From Streptomyces viridochromogenes DSM 40736 (GTDB lineage: Bacteria > Actinomycetota > Actinomycetes > Streptomycetales > Streptomycetaceae), in contig NZ_GG657757.1 of assembly GCF_000158955.1 (NCBI RefSeq), forward strand, positions 6,282,166-6,346,165: 64,000 bases of DNA, in the 5' to 3' direction. The notes beneath the pieces were generated by a model. That model made no database searches. It had not been told where the DNA came from and was given only the letters and a program-made list of their open reading frames with translations. How positions within the stretch are numbered: the first letter of the stretch is position 1; each line of letters begins with the position of its first letter. The translations under genes were made by a program, and so were the position numbers. Positions 8,209 through 16,019 of this stretch are shown here, piece after piece.

Positions 8209-8234
8209 AGCGCTAACCGACAGGTTGCGCTAAC
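8209..8234. promoter_or_regulatory. Inverted and direct repeats upstream of the HxlR gene (candidate operator)
   Basis: AGCGCTAACC and GGTTGCGCT form an imperfect inverted repeat (one-base bulge) around GACA. CGCTAAC also recurs directly at 8211-8217 and 8228-8234, and GGTTAG follows at 8239. The cluster starts 22 bases upstream of the regulator's start codon, the position expected for autoregulation. Confidence 0.55.
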
Positions 8235-8269
8235 TGGTGGTTAGTGAGGGAGGGGTCTGCCGCCGAGGT

Positions 8270-9427
8270 CTAGTAACCGAAGTCCTGGGTCCACCAGGGG
8301 CCGCCCGACCCGAGCTCGACACCGACGCCCAGCGTCTTGAAGTCGCAGTTCAGGATGTTGGCGCGGTGGCCGGGGCTGTTCATCCAGGCGTCCATCACGG
8401 CGGCGGCGTCGGCCTGCCCCCGGGCTATGTTCTCCCCGCCGAGGTTGGATATCCCGGCCTTCCCGGCCCGGTCCCACGGTGTGGCGCCGTCCGGGTCGGT
8501 GTGGTCGAAGAAGCCCCGCTTGGCCATGTCCTCGCTGAAGTTCTGCGCCAGGTCGGTCAGCGCGCTGTTCGCGGCGACCGGGCTGCAGCCCACCTTGGCC
8601 CGCTCCTCGTTCACGAGCTTCAGCACCTGGGCCGCCGCGGCGGACTCCTCGGAGAGGGCCGCGGGGGCGCTGGACCGCTCCGGCGCCTCGGTGGCCGTCC
8701 GGGAGGGCGTGTTCTCCGGCTTCTCGCTGGGAGTGGCCGCCGGCGCCTTCTTCTCCGGGGTCTTCTCCGGGGTCTTCTCCTGCGTCTTCTCCGGCTTCTC
8801 CGGGGTCTTCGTCGGCGCGGCCGACGACTTCGAGGCGGACGGCGACGGCGACAGGGAGCGCTCGGCGTCCCGGCTCGTGGGTGTGCCGCCCCGGTCGTCA
8901 GCGCCGCCCGAGGTGCCGCCCAGCTCGCTCGGCGAGTTCGTCGGCGTGTCCGCGGCCTGCACCTTGTCGCCGCCGTTGTCGCCGCCGAGCTTGTAGTTGT
9001 CGAGGCCGGGCACCGCGCCCGTGGCCACCGCGACCGTGCCGAGGGCGACCGCGGCGGACACGCCGAGCAGTCCGGTGCGCATCGGCTTCGCGGCCTTCTT
9101 GCGGCGGCGGTGCGAGCCGCCGCGCCGGACACCGCCGTCGGGCTCGAACCCGTCACTGGCGAAGACGGCCGTGTCGTCGGTCCGGGGGCGGAGCACAGAG
9201 GAGGCGTACACGTCGTCACCCGCCGAGGAGCCCTCCCCGAACAGGTAGGCCTCGCTCTTCGCGTAGGTGCCGGCGTACGCCTCCGGGTTCAGGTAGGGCG
9301 CGATGCCCAGCGTCGCCCCGTCGTCCTCAGCGGTGGAGAACTGCGGGTCGTGGCCCTCCGCGTAGCCGTCGGCCTGCGTGATGCCCGTGGCGGCGCGGCC
9401 GGCGGCGGAGCGTCGGTGGCGTCCCAT
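8270..9427 (-). CDS. Membrane-anchored CAP/SCP-domain (YkwD-like) protein
   Basis: 385 residues. Residues 1-115 are polar and probably cytoplasmic; a basic patch HRRRKKAAKP precedes one membrane segment (about 118-140). Then comes a long Pro/Thr/Glu/Lys-rich extracellular linker with repeated EKTPEK units, and a C-terminal CAP domain (about 265-385) with VNEERAKVGCSP, the ENIARGQ motif and SPGHRANIL, the latter two holding conserved cavity residues His and Glu. Such YkwD-like domains are secreted and of mostly unknown biochemical role; some act in spore or wall biology. Starts at ATG 9427; a near-perfect 24-bp palindrome lies 51 bases upstream. Confidence 0.88.
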   Translation of the reverse strand: MGRHRRSAAGRAATGITQADGYAEGHDPQFSTAEDDGATLGIAPYLNPEAYAGTYAKSEAYLFGEGSSAGDDVYASSVLRPRTDDTAVFASDGFEPDGGVRRGGSHRRRKKAAKPMRTGLLGVSAAVALGTVAVATGAVPGLDNYKLGGDNGGDKVQAADTPTNSPSELGGTSGGADDRGGTPTSRDAERSLSPSPSASKSSAAPTKTPEKPEKTQEKTPEKTPEKKAPAATPSEKPENTPSRTATEAPERSSAPAALSEESAAAAQVLKLVNEERAKVGCSPVAANSALTDLAQNFSEDMAKRGFFDHTDPDGATPWDRAGKAGISNLGGENIARGQADAAAVMDAWMNSPGHRANILNCDFKTLGVGVELGSGGPWWTQDFGY

Positions 9428-9477
9428 GTCCTGGCCTTCCTCGTCCTGGCGGTCGACTCGTCCTCGAGATCAACACC

Positions 9478-9501
9478 AAACTCACTCGATCGTGTGAGTT
9501 T
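9478..9501. promoter_or_regulatory. 24-bp near-perfect palindrome in divergent promoter region
   Basis: Arms AAACTCAC (9478-9485) and GTGAGTTT (9494-9501) flank TCGATCGT; 22 of 24 positions are symmetrical. It sits between the CAP-domain gene (start 9427, leftward) and acylphosphatase (start 9589, rightward), where a dimeric regulator could control either gene. A TCATATGA octamer follows at once. It is AT-rich relative to its surroundings, supporting a protein-binding role rather than a terminator. Confidence 0.6.
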
Positions 9502-9588
9502 CATATGAGATTCGTTGGGTGGGGACGGTACCGCATGGCGCAAGTGGAGGAAGTGCCCGGACAGAGTTTGGGCGGTTAGGTTGCAGTC

Positions 9589-9870
9589 ATGAGCGAGGAT
9601 GTGCGACTGGTCGCCTGGGTGCGGGGACGCGTCCAAGGTGTGGGTTTCCGCTGGTTCACACGGGCCAAGGCCCTGGAGATCGGCGGCCTGAGTGGTTTTG
9701 CTCTCAATTTGGGCGACGGACGGGTCCAGGTCGTCGCGGAGGGCGCGCGAGAGGGCTGTGAAGGTTTGCTGGAGTGGCTCCAGGGTCACGACACGCCCGG
9801 CCGCGTGGACGGTGTCACCGAGATCTGGGACACACCTCGCGGCGGCTACGAGGGCTTCGCCATCCGCTGA
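9589..9870 (+). CDS. acyP: Acylphosphatase
   Basis: 93-residue cytosolic enzyme that hydrolyses carboxyl-phosphate bonds such as acetyl phosphate and carbamoyl phosphate. The signature GRVQGVGFRWFT holds the phosphate-binding loop and catalytic Arg, and the catalytic Asn is in GFALNLGDGRV near residue 40. Full length for the family. No strong ribosome site; the TAGGTT at 9578 lies close to the ATG and transcription may start very near it. A lone gene upstream of smc in Streptomyces. Confidence 0.94.
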   Translation: MSEDVRLVAWVRGRVQGVGFRWFTRAKALEIGGLSGFALNLGDGRVQVVAEGAREGCEGLLEWLQGHDTPGRVDGVTEIWDTPRGGYEGFAIR

Positions 9871-10249
9871 CCCCGCACCGCCGGGCGACTCCCGCAGCCG
9901 CCCGCGGACCGGCCCCGGGCGGCCTCCCCGGACGGAAACTTGCTGGTGATTGCCAAGAAACGCTTGCTCTGGCGGGCTGCACACGCAAGGATGATCGACA
10001 CGCCCCGAGGGCCCCGCAGAAGCCGCAGCGCCGCCGTTCCAGGCCGCTTGCGCCCGGGTTGCCCCCAATACGGGGCGTGATCGTGTTGACCGTCAAACTT
10101 TTTGGTGAGACGCTGAAAGCCCCGCGCACCTTAGCTGTTTGGCATGGCTGAACGGCAGTACAACTCCAGGCCTGCCAAGCATCGCGGGTGCGAATCCCTC
10201 ACGACCCACACCGCATCGGTCGGTCACTCATTGTGGAGGACCATCCATC
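9871..10249. other. 379-bp gap between acyP and the small coiled-coil gene; tRNA-like fragment
   Basis: No gene can be supported. Around 10154-10200 there is a GGCAG...CTGCC hairpin followed by GCGGG-TGCGAAT-CCCTC, which resembles a tRNA T-arm (consensus loop TTCGAAT). No 5' acceptor strand complementary to ACGACCC (10202-10208 region) is present in the expected position, so this is not a functional tRNA call. A TTGACC at 10085 is a possible promoter element. Confidence 0.4.
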
Positions 10250-10453
10250 ATGGCAAAGGCGCTTCTCGGTTACGTCGGCGGCTCCGACCCTCGACTCCTC
10301 GCCGAGATGCGACGGCTCCAGCAGCGCGTCCAGGACCTGGAATCCGAGCTCGTACGGATCCAGGCTGAGAACGAGGCGCTGACGGCTGCCGCTTCTCACG
10401 ACAGGATCATGGAGAGCGTTGACGCACACCAGGCGGAGCCTGCGCTCACCTGA
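10250..10453 (+). CDS. Small conserved coiled-coil protein
   Basis: 67 residues, reading MAKALLGYVGGSDPRLLAEM and then a Leu/Arg/Glu heptad helix (QQRVQDLESELVRIQAENEAL). The start ATG at 10250 follows TGGAGGA by about ten bases, a good ribosome site, so I trust this start over longer in-frame options. The N-terminal GYVGGSDPRLLAEM block is not low complexity and looks conserved; I recall the same small protein upstream of smc in other streptomycetes. Function unknown. A strong terminator follows 69 bases after its stop, so it is transcribed separately from smc. Confidence 0.75.
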   Translation: MAKALLGYVGGSDPRLLAEMRRLQQRVQDLESELVRIQAENEALTAAASHDRIMESVDAHQAEPALT

Positions 10454-10522
10454 TCACTGCACGCTCCACAAAAGCACCAGCAGTGGTTGGGCCGCCCGTC
10501 ACAACCGCTAAGTCAGAAGTGC

Positions 10523-10552
10523 AAGGGACGCCATCGGCGTCCCTTCTTTCTT
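10523..10552 (+). terminator. Rho-independent terminator upstream of smc
   Basis: AAGGGACGCC (10523-10532), loop ATC, GGCGTCCCTT (10536-10545), then CTTTCTT: a 10-bp perfect stem with a pyrimidine/T-rich tail. Ends the small coiled-coil gene's transcript. Confidence 0.88.
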
Positions 10553-10660
10553 GCCCCCGCATCCTTTCACCTTCTTTAACGTCTGGTGTGCCCTGCGCGT
10601 TCAGCGGCGAAACCGTGGGTTCATGGAGTGAGACGAACCCGGGCGGTAGAGTCCGGCGGC

Positions 10661-13600
10661 GTGCACCTCAAGGCCCTGACTCTCCGTGGGTTCAAGTCGT
10701 TCGCCTCGGCGACCACACTCCGGTTCGAACCGGGGATCACGTGCGTCGTCGGACCGAACGGCTCGGGCAAGTCCAACGTCGTCGACGCGCTCAGCTGGGT
10801 CATGGGCGAGCAGGGCGCCAAGTCGCTGCGCGGCGGCAAGATGGAGGACGTCATCTTCGCCGGCACCACCGGCCGTCCGCCGCTGGGCCGTGCCGAGGTG
10901 TCCCTGACGATCGACAACTCCGACGGCGCCCTGCCCATCGAGTACGCCGAGGTCACCATCACGCGGATCATGTTCCGCAACGGCGGCAGCGAGTACCAGA
11001 TCAACGGCGACACCTGCCGCCTCCTCGACATCCAGGAGCTCCTCTCCGACTCCGGCATCGGCCGCGAGATGCACGTCATCGTCGGGCAGGGCCAGCTCGA
11101 CTCCGTCCTGCACGCCGATCCCATGGGCCGCCGCGCCTTCATCGAGGAGGCGGCCGGCGTCCTCAAGCACCGCAAGCGCAAGGAGAAGGCGCTGCGCAAG
11201 CTGGACGCGATGCAGGCCAACCTCGCGCGCGTGCAGGACCTGACCGACGAGCTCAGACGCCAGCTCAAGCCCCTCGGCCGCCAGGCCGCCGTCGCCCGCC
11301 GGGCCGCCGTCATCCAGGCCGACCTGCGCGACGCCCGCCTGCGCCTCCTGGCCGACGACCTCGTACGGCTGCGGGACGCGCTCAAGGCCGAGGTCGCCGA
11401 CGAGGCCGCGCTGAAGGAGCGCAAGGAGTCCGCCGAGCAGGAGCTGCGCAAGGCACAACAGCGCGAGGCCCTCCTGGAGGACGAGGTCCGGCAGCTCACG
11501 CCGCGGCTCCAGCGCGCCCAGCAGACCTGGTACGAGCTCTCCCAACTCGCCGAACGGGTGCGCGGCACGATCTCGCTGGCCGACGCCCGGGTGAAGAGCG
11601 CCACCTCCGCGCCCCCCGAGGAGCGGCGCGGACGCGACCCCGAGGACATGGAGCGCGAGGCCGCCCGCATCCGCGAGCAGGAGGCCGAGCTGGAGGCGGC
11701 CCTGGAGGCGGCCGAACGGGCCCTGGAGGACACGGTCGCGCACCGCGCCGAGCTGGAACGCGCGCTCGCCGAGGAGGAGCGGCGCCTGAAGGACGTCGCC
11801 CGCGCCATCGCCGACCGGCGTGAGGGCCTCGCCCGGCTGAACGGCCAGGTCAACGCGGCCCGCTCGCGTGCCGCATCCGCCCAGGCCGAGATCGAACGCC
11901 TGGCCGCCGCCCGCGACGAGGCCCAGGAGCGGGCCGTCGCCGCGCAGGAGGAGTACGAGGCCCTCAAGGCCGAGGTCGACGGCCTCGACGCCGGCGACTT
12001 CGAACTCGCCGAACAGCACGAGGCCGCGAAACAGCAGCTCGCCGATGCCGAGGCCGCCCTCACGGCAGCCCGCGAGGAGGCCACGGCTGCGGAACGCAAG
12101 CGGGCCGCCACTCAGGCTCGGCACGAAGCCCTCGCGCTCGGCCTGCGCCGCAAGGACGGCACCGGCATACTGCTCGCGGCGAAGGACCGTCTCTCCGGCC
12201 TGCTCGGCCCGGCGGCGGAACTCCTGACGGTGACCCCCGGACATGAGATCGCCCTCGCAGCGGCCTTCGGAGCGGCGGCGGACGCGATCGCGGTCACGAC
12301 CCCGGCCTCTGCAGCGGACGCGATCCGACTTCTTCGCAAGCAGGACGGGGGCAGGGCGACTCTGCTCATGGCAGGGGCTGCCGCCCCCGGGGGCGAGGGG
12401 CCGAGTTCGACATGCGGCTGCCGCCGCGTGGGCGCGACCAGCCACGACGAGCCCGCAGACGCACGACACACCTTCGCGGCAGACCTGGTCCGCGGCCCCG
12501 GCGACCTCATGCCCGCAGTCCGCCGCGTCCTGCACGGCATCGTCGTCGTCAGCACCCTGGAAGACGCTGAGGACCTCGTCCTCACCCACCCCGACCTCAC
12601 CGCCGTCACCGCAGAAGGCGACCTGCTCGGGGCGCACCTGGCCCACGGCGGCTCCGCCGGCGCCCCCAGCCTCCTCGAAGTCCAGGCCTCCGTCGACGAG
12701 GCTGCCGCCGAGCTGGAAGAGCTCGCCGTCCTCTGCGAGGAGCTGACCGAGGCCCAGCACGCCGCCGTCGAGCGGCGCAAGGAGACCGCCGCACTGGTCG
12801 AGGACGTGGGGGAGCGGCGCCGGGCCGCCGACCGGGAGAAGTCGTCCGTCGCCCAGCAGCTCGGCCGGCTCGCCGGGCAGGCACGGGGCGCAGCGGGAGA
12901 GGCCGAGCGGTCCACGGCCGCCGCGGCCCGGGCGCAGGAAGCCCTCGACAAGGCCCTGGCGGAGGCCGAGGAACTCGCCGAGCGGCTCGCCGTCGCCGAG
13001 GAGATGCCGATCGAGGAGGAGCCCGACACCGCCGTGCGCGACCGGCTCGCCGCCGACGGCGCCAACGCCCGCCAGACCGAGATGGAGGCCCGCCTCCAGG
13101 CCCGTACGCACGAGGAGCGGGTCAAGGGCCTGGCCGGACGGGCCGACTCCCTGGACCGGGCCGCCCGTGCGGAACGCGAGGCACGCGCGCGTGCCGAGCA
13201 GCGGCGGGCCCGGTTGCGGCACGAGGCCGCCGTCGCCGAGGCCGTCGGCTCGGGCGCCCGGCAGCTGCTCGCGCACGTCGAGGTCTCCCTGGCCCGCGCC
13301 GACGAGGAGCGCACAGCGGCCGACGCCGCCAAGGCCCGCCGTGAGCAGGAACTCGCCCGCGCCCGCACCGAGGGACGCGATCTCAAGGCCGAGCTCGACA
13401 AGTTGACGGATTCGGTCCACCGTGGCGAGGTACTCGGCGCCGAGAAGCGGCTGCGGATCGAGCAGCTGGAGACCAAGGCGCTGGAGGAACTGGGTGTCGA
13501 ACCGGCAGGGCTGGTGGCGGAGTACGGGCCGCATCAGCTTGTGCCGCCCTCGCCCCCCGCCGAGGGCGAGGAGCTGCCGGAGGACCCCGAGCATCCGCGC

Positions 13601-14266
13601 AACAGGCCGAAGCCGTATCTCCGGTCCGAGCAGGAGAAGCGCCTGAAGGCCGCCGAGCGTGCCTACCAGCAGCTCGGCAAGGTCAACCCGCTCGCCCTGG
13701 AGGAGTTCGCGGCGCTGGAGGAACGCCACCAGTTCCTCAGCGAGCAGCTCGAGGACCTCAAGAAGACGCGGGCGGACCTCCTCCAGGTGGTGAAGGAGGT
13801 CGACGAGCGGGTCGAGCAGGTCTTCACCGAGGCCTACCGGGACACGGCCCGGGAGTTCGAGGGCGTGTTCTCGCGCCTGTTCCCGGGGGGTGACGGGCGG
13901 CTGATCCTGACCGATCCCGACAACATGCTCACCACGGGCGTGGACGTCGAGGCCCGCCCGCCGGGCAAGAAGGTCAAGCGGCTGTCGCTGCTCTCCGGCG
14001 GGGAGCGGTCACTGACCGCCGTGGCGCTGCTCGTGTCGATCTTCAAGGCACGGCCCAGCCCGTTCTACGTCATGGACGAGGTCGAGGCCGCCCTCGACGA
14101 CACCAACCTCCAGCGGCTCATCCGGATCATGCAGGAGCTCCAGGAAGCCTCCCAGCTGATCGTGATCACCCACCAGAAGCGCACCATGGAGGTCGCCGAC
14201 GCGCTGTACGGCGTCTCCATGCAGGGCGACGGTGTGTCGAAGGTCATCAGCCAGCGCCTCCGCTAG
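10661..14266 (+). CDS. smc: Chromosome segregation protein SMC
   Basis: ATPase core of the SMC-ScpAB condensin that compacts and segregates chromosomes, important during sporulation septation in Streptomyces. 1201 residues: Walker A GPNGSGKS at residues 31-38, a first coiled coil to about residue 490, a hinge at about 495-660, a returning coil, then the signature LSLLSGGERSL near 1107 and Walker B with YVMDEVEAALDD near 1138. GTG at 10661 gives VHLKALTLRGFKSF, the family start. Oddity: the hinge carries about 25 residues (about 577-602, including TCGCRRVGATSH) coded by a dispersed DNA repeat, and two cysteines appear there. Its neighbours are not co-operonic; a terminator precedes it. Confidence 0.96.
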   Translation: MHLKALTLRGFKSFASATTLRFEPGITCVVGPNGSGKSNVVDALSWVMGEQGAKSLRGGKMEDVIFAGTTGRPPLGRAEVSLTIDNSDGALPIEYAEVTITRIMFRNGGSEYQINGDTCRLLDIQELLSDSGIGREMHVIVGQGQLDSVLHADPMGRRAFIEEAAGVLKHRKRKEKALRKLDAMQANLARVQDLTDELRRQLKPLGRQAAVARRAAVIQADLRDARLRLLADDLVRLRDALKAEVADEAALKERKESAEQELRKAQQREALLEDEVRQLTPRLQRAQQTWYELSQLAERVRGTISLADARVKSATSAPPEERRGRDPEDMEREAARIREQEAELEAALEAAERALEDTVAHRAELERALAEEERRLKDVARAIADRREGLARLNGQVNAARSRAASAQAEIERLAAARDEAQERAVAAQEEYEALKAEVDGLDAGDFELAEQHEAAKQQLADAEAALTAAREEATAAERKRAATQARHEALALGLRRKDGTGILLAAKDRLSGLLGPAAELLTVTPGHEIALAAAFGAAADAIAVTTPASAADAIRLLRKQDGGRATLLMAGAAAPGGEGPSSTCGCRRVGATSHDEPADARHTFAADLVRGPGDLMPAVRRVLHGIVVVSTLEDAEDLVLTHPDLTAVTAEGDLLGAHLAHGGSAGAPSLLEVQASVDEAAAELEELAVLCEELTEAQHAAVERRKETAALVEDVGERRRAADREKSSVAQQLGRLAGQARGAAGEAERSTAAAARAQEALDKALAEAEELAERLAVAEEMPIEEEPDTAVRDRLAADGANARQTEMEARLQARTHEERVKGLAGRADSLDRAARAEREARARAEQRRARLRHEAAVAEAVGSGARQLLAHVEVSLARADEERTAADAAKARREQELARARTEGRDLKAELDKLTDSVHRGEVLGAEKRLRIEQLETKALEELGVEPAGLVAEYGPHQLVPPSPPAEGEELPEDPEHPRNRPKPYLRSEQEKRLKAAERAYQQLGKVNPLALEEFAALEERHQFLSEQLEDLKKTRADLLQVVKEVDERVEQVFTEAYRDTAREFEGVFSRLFPGGDGRLILTDPDNMLTTGVDVEARPPGKKVKRLSLLSGGERSLTAVALLVSIFKARPSPFYVMDEVEAALDDTNLQRLIRIMQELQEASQLIVITHQKRTMEVADALYGVSMQGDGVSKVISQRLR
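12390..12445 (+). repeat. Dispersed 56-nt repeat, copy B, inside smc
   Basis: Same 56-nt element as 2638-2693, same orientation and length; 45 of 56 positions identical, with 32 of 34 in the core 12412-12445 including hairpin GCGGC-TGCC-GCCGC. Here it is translated as part of the SMC hinge (residues about 577-595). The bases that follow, GACGAGCCCGCAG, may belong to the element as well. Confidence 0.75.
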
Positions 14267-14302
14267 AAGCGTGTGGTCTACACCGGTCTCACCTGCGCTG
14301 CT

Positions 14303-14332
14303 CAGTGACTTCAATTCTTGAACACATCACTG
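14303..14332. promoter_or_regulatory. Nested inverted repeats upstream of glcP
   Basis: CAGTGA (14303-14308) pairs with TCACTG (14327-14332), and inside lies TTCAA-TTC-TTGAA (14310-14322). A related CTTCGAAACTTGAAG sits at 14373-14387 over the promoter, and ACCTTCAGGT is tandemly repeated near 14411-14430. The structures could be smc terminator, operators for glucose-dependent control of glcP, or both. Confidence 0.45.
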
Positions 14333-14368
14333 ACACACTCCTGCCGCAGATTCACAGTGACGGACCTA

Positions 14369-14396
14369 TTGACTTCGAAACTTGAAGGCATAGTCT
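14369..14396 (+). promoter_or_regulatory. Candidate promoter for glcP
   Basis: TTGACT at 14369-14374 and TAGTCT at 14391-14396 with a 16-base spacer, close to the Streptomyces vegetative (HrdB) consensus. The start codon is about 93 bases downstream. An inverted repeat overlaps the spacer, where a repressor could block polymerase. Confidence 0.55.
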
Positions 14397-14488
14397 CTGC
14401 AACGTTCCTTTTACCTTCAGGTACCTTCAGGTGGACCTCGAAGGGCTGACCCCCTCCGGCAGCGTTGCCGGTGGCCCGAGGAGTACAC

Positions 14489-15907
14489 GTGACCAGCACA
14501 GCGCAGGCACCCAGTTCAGGAGCCAGGACGGCTCACCCCGAGCATCTCGGGCACGTCATCTTCATCGCGGCGGCGGCCGCGATGGGCGGTTTCCTCTTCG
14601 GCTACGACAGTTCCGTGATCAACGGCGCCGTCGAGGCCATCCGTGACCGCTACGACGTCGGCTCCGCGGCCCTCGCCCAGGTCATCGCCATCGCCCTCAT
14701 CGGCTGCGCCGTCGGCGCAGCCACCGCCGGCCGGATAGCCGACCGCATCGGCCGCATCCGGTGCATGCAGATCGCCGCGGTCCTGTTCACCATCAGCGCC
14801 GTCGGCTCCGCGCTCCCCTTCGCCCTGTGGGACCTCGCCTTCTGGCGTGTCGTCGGCGGCTTCGCCATCGGCATGGCCTCGGTGATCGGCCCGGCCTACA
14901 TCGCCGAGGTCGCCCCGCCCGCCTACCGCGGCCGGCTCGGCTCCTTCCAGCAGGCCGCGATCGTCATCGGCATCGCTGTGTCGCAGCTGGTCAACTGGGG
15001 TCTGCTGAACGCCGCCGACGGCGACCAGCGCGGCAAGCTGATGGGCCTTGAGGCCTGGCAGGTCATGCTCGGCGTCATGGTCGTCCCGGCCGTGCTGTAC
15101 GGCCTGCTCTCCTTCGCGATCCCCGAGTCCCCGCGCTTCCTCATCTCCGTCGGCAAGCACGAGCGCGCCCGTGAGATCCTCACCGAGGTCGAGGGCAAGA
15201 AGGTCGACCTGGACGCCCGCGTCGCCGAGATCGAGGGCGCCATGAAGAGCGAGCACAGGTCGAGCTTCAAGGACCTGCTCGGCGGGAGCTTCTTCTTCAA
15301 GCCGATCGTCTGGGTCGGCATCGGCCTGTCGGTCTTCCAGCAGTTCGTCGGCATCAACGTCGCGTTCTACTACTCCTCGACGCTGTGGCAGTCGGTCGGC
15401 GTCGACCCGACGGACTCGTTCTTCTACTCCTTCACCACGTCGATCATCAACATCCTCGGCACCGTCATCGCGATGATCTTCGTCGACCGCGTCGGACGCC
15501 GGCCGCTCGCGATCATCGGCTCGGTCGGCATGGTCGTCGGCCTGGCCCTGGAGGCCTGGGCCTTCTCCCACCCCCTGGTCGACGGCACGCTGCCGGCCGC
15601 GCAGGGCTGGATCGCCCTGGTCGCCGCGCACGTCTTCGTCCTCTTCTTCGCCCTGTCCTGGGGCGTGGTGGTCTGGGTCATGCTCGGCGAGATGTTCCCC
15701 AACCGGATCCGCGCCGCCGCCCTGGGCGTGGCCGCCGCCGCGCAGTGGATCGCCAACTGGGCCATCACCGCGAGCTTCCCGTCGCTGGCCGACTGGAACC
15801 TCTCCGTGACCTACGTGATCTACACGGCGTTCGCCGCGCTCTCCATCCCGTTCGTCCTGAAGTTCGTCAAGGAGACGAAGGGCAAGGCCCTGGAGGAGAT
15901 GGGCTGA
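14489..15907 (+). CDS. glcP: Glucose permease GlcP (major facilitator superfamily)
   Basis: Proton-coupled glucose importer, the main glucose uptake route of Streptomyces and needed for glucose repression. 472 residues, equal to S. coelicolor GlcP, with 12 membrane segments. Sugar-porter signatures visible: GGFLFGYDSSVINGA in segment 1, RIADRIGRIRCM after segment 2, YIAEVAPPAYRGRLGS, PESPRFL before the central loop, QQFVGINVAFYYSS in segment 7 and DRVGRRPL. GTG at 14489 follows GAGGAG by seven bases. In S. coelicolor two identical copies exist (glcP1 next to smc, glcP2 elsewhere), and this is the smc-linked position. A bidirectional terminator separates it from the convergent oxidoreductase gene. 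Confidence 0.93.
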   Translation: MTSTAQAPSSGARTAHPEHLGHVIFIAAAAAMGGFLFGYDSSVINGAVEAIRDRYDVGSAALAQVIAIALIGCAVGAATAGRIADRIGRIRCMQIAAVLFTISAVGSALPFALWDLAFWRVVGGFAIGMASVIGPAYIAEVAPPAYRGRLGSFQQAAIVIGIAVSQLVNWGLLNAADGDQRGKLMGLEAWQVMLGVMVVPAVLYGLLSFAIPESPRFLISVGKHERAREILTEVEGKKVDLDARVAEIEGAMKSEHRSSFKDLLGGSFFFKPIVWVGIGLSVFQQFVGINVAFYYSSTLWQSVGVDPTDSFFYSFTTSIINILGTVIAMIFVDRVGRRPLAIIGSVGMVVGLALEAWAFSHPLVDGTLPAAQGWIALVAAHVFVLFFALSWGVVVWVMLGEMFPNRIRAAALGVAAAAQWIANWAITASFPSLADWNLSVTYVIYTAFAALSIPFVLKFVKETKGKALEEMG

Positions 15908-15969
15908 GCCCGTCCCGCAGACTCGGGGGGAAGGGCCAAAGTCCCCGCTGCCCCTCTCCCCGTAACCCG

Positions 15970-16010
15970 CCGCCGCCCCGGTTCGGCCACTGCCCGAGCC
16001 GGGGCGGCGG
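15970..16010. terminator. Bidirectional terminator between glcP and the LLM oxidoreductase gene
   Basis: CCGCCGCCCCGGTTCG (15970-15985) pairs with CGAGCCGGGGCGGCGG (15995-16010) through 16 pairs, one of them G-T, around a nine-base loop. The flanking genes converge, so it can serve both. Confidence 0.82.
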
Positions 16011-16019
16011 TCTGTCGTC

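Noticed and set aside
10120..10210. Calling a tRNA gene
   Set aside because: Only a T-arm-like stretch and one hairpin are present; acceptor and D-arms cannot be folded in register.
10601..13729. A reverse-strand open frame of more than 1000 codons opposite smc
   Set aside because: High-GC codon bias keeps the antisense frame open; the product is Gly/Leu/Val/Arg-rich with no domains, and smc is certain.
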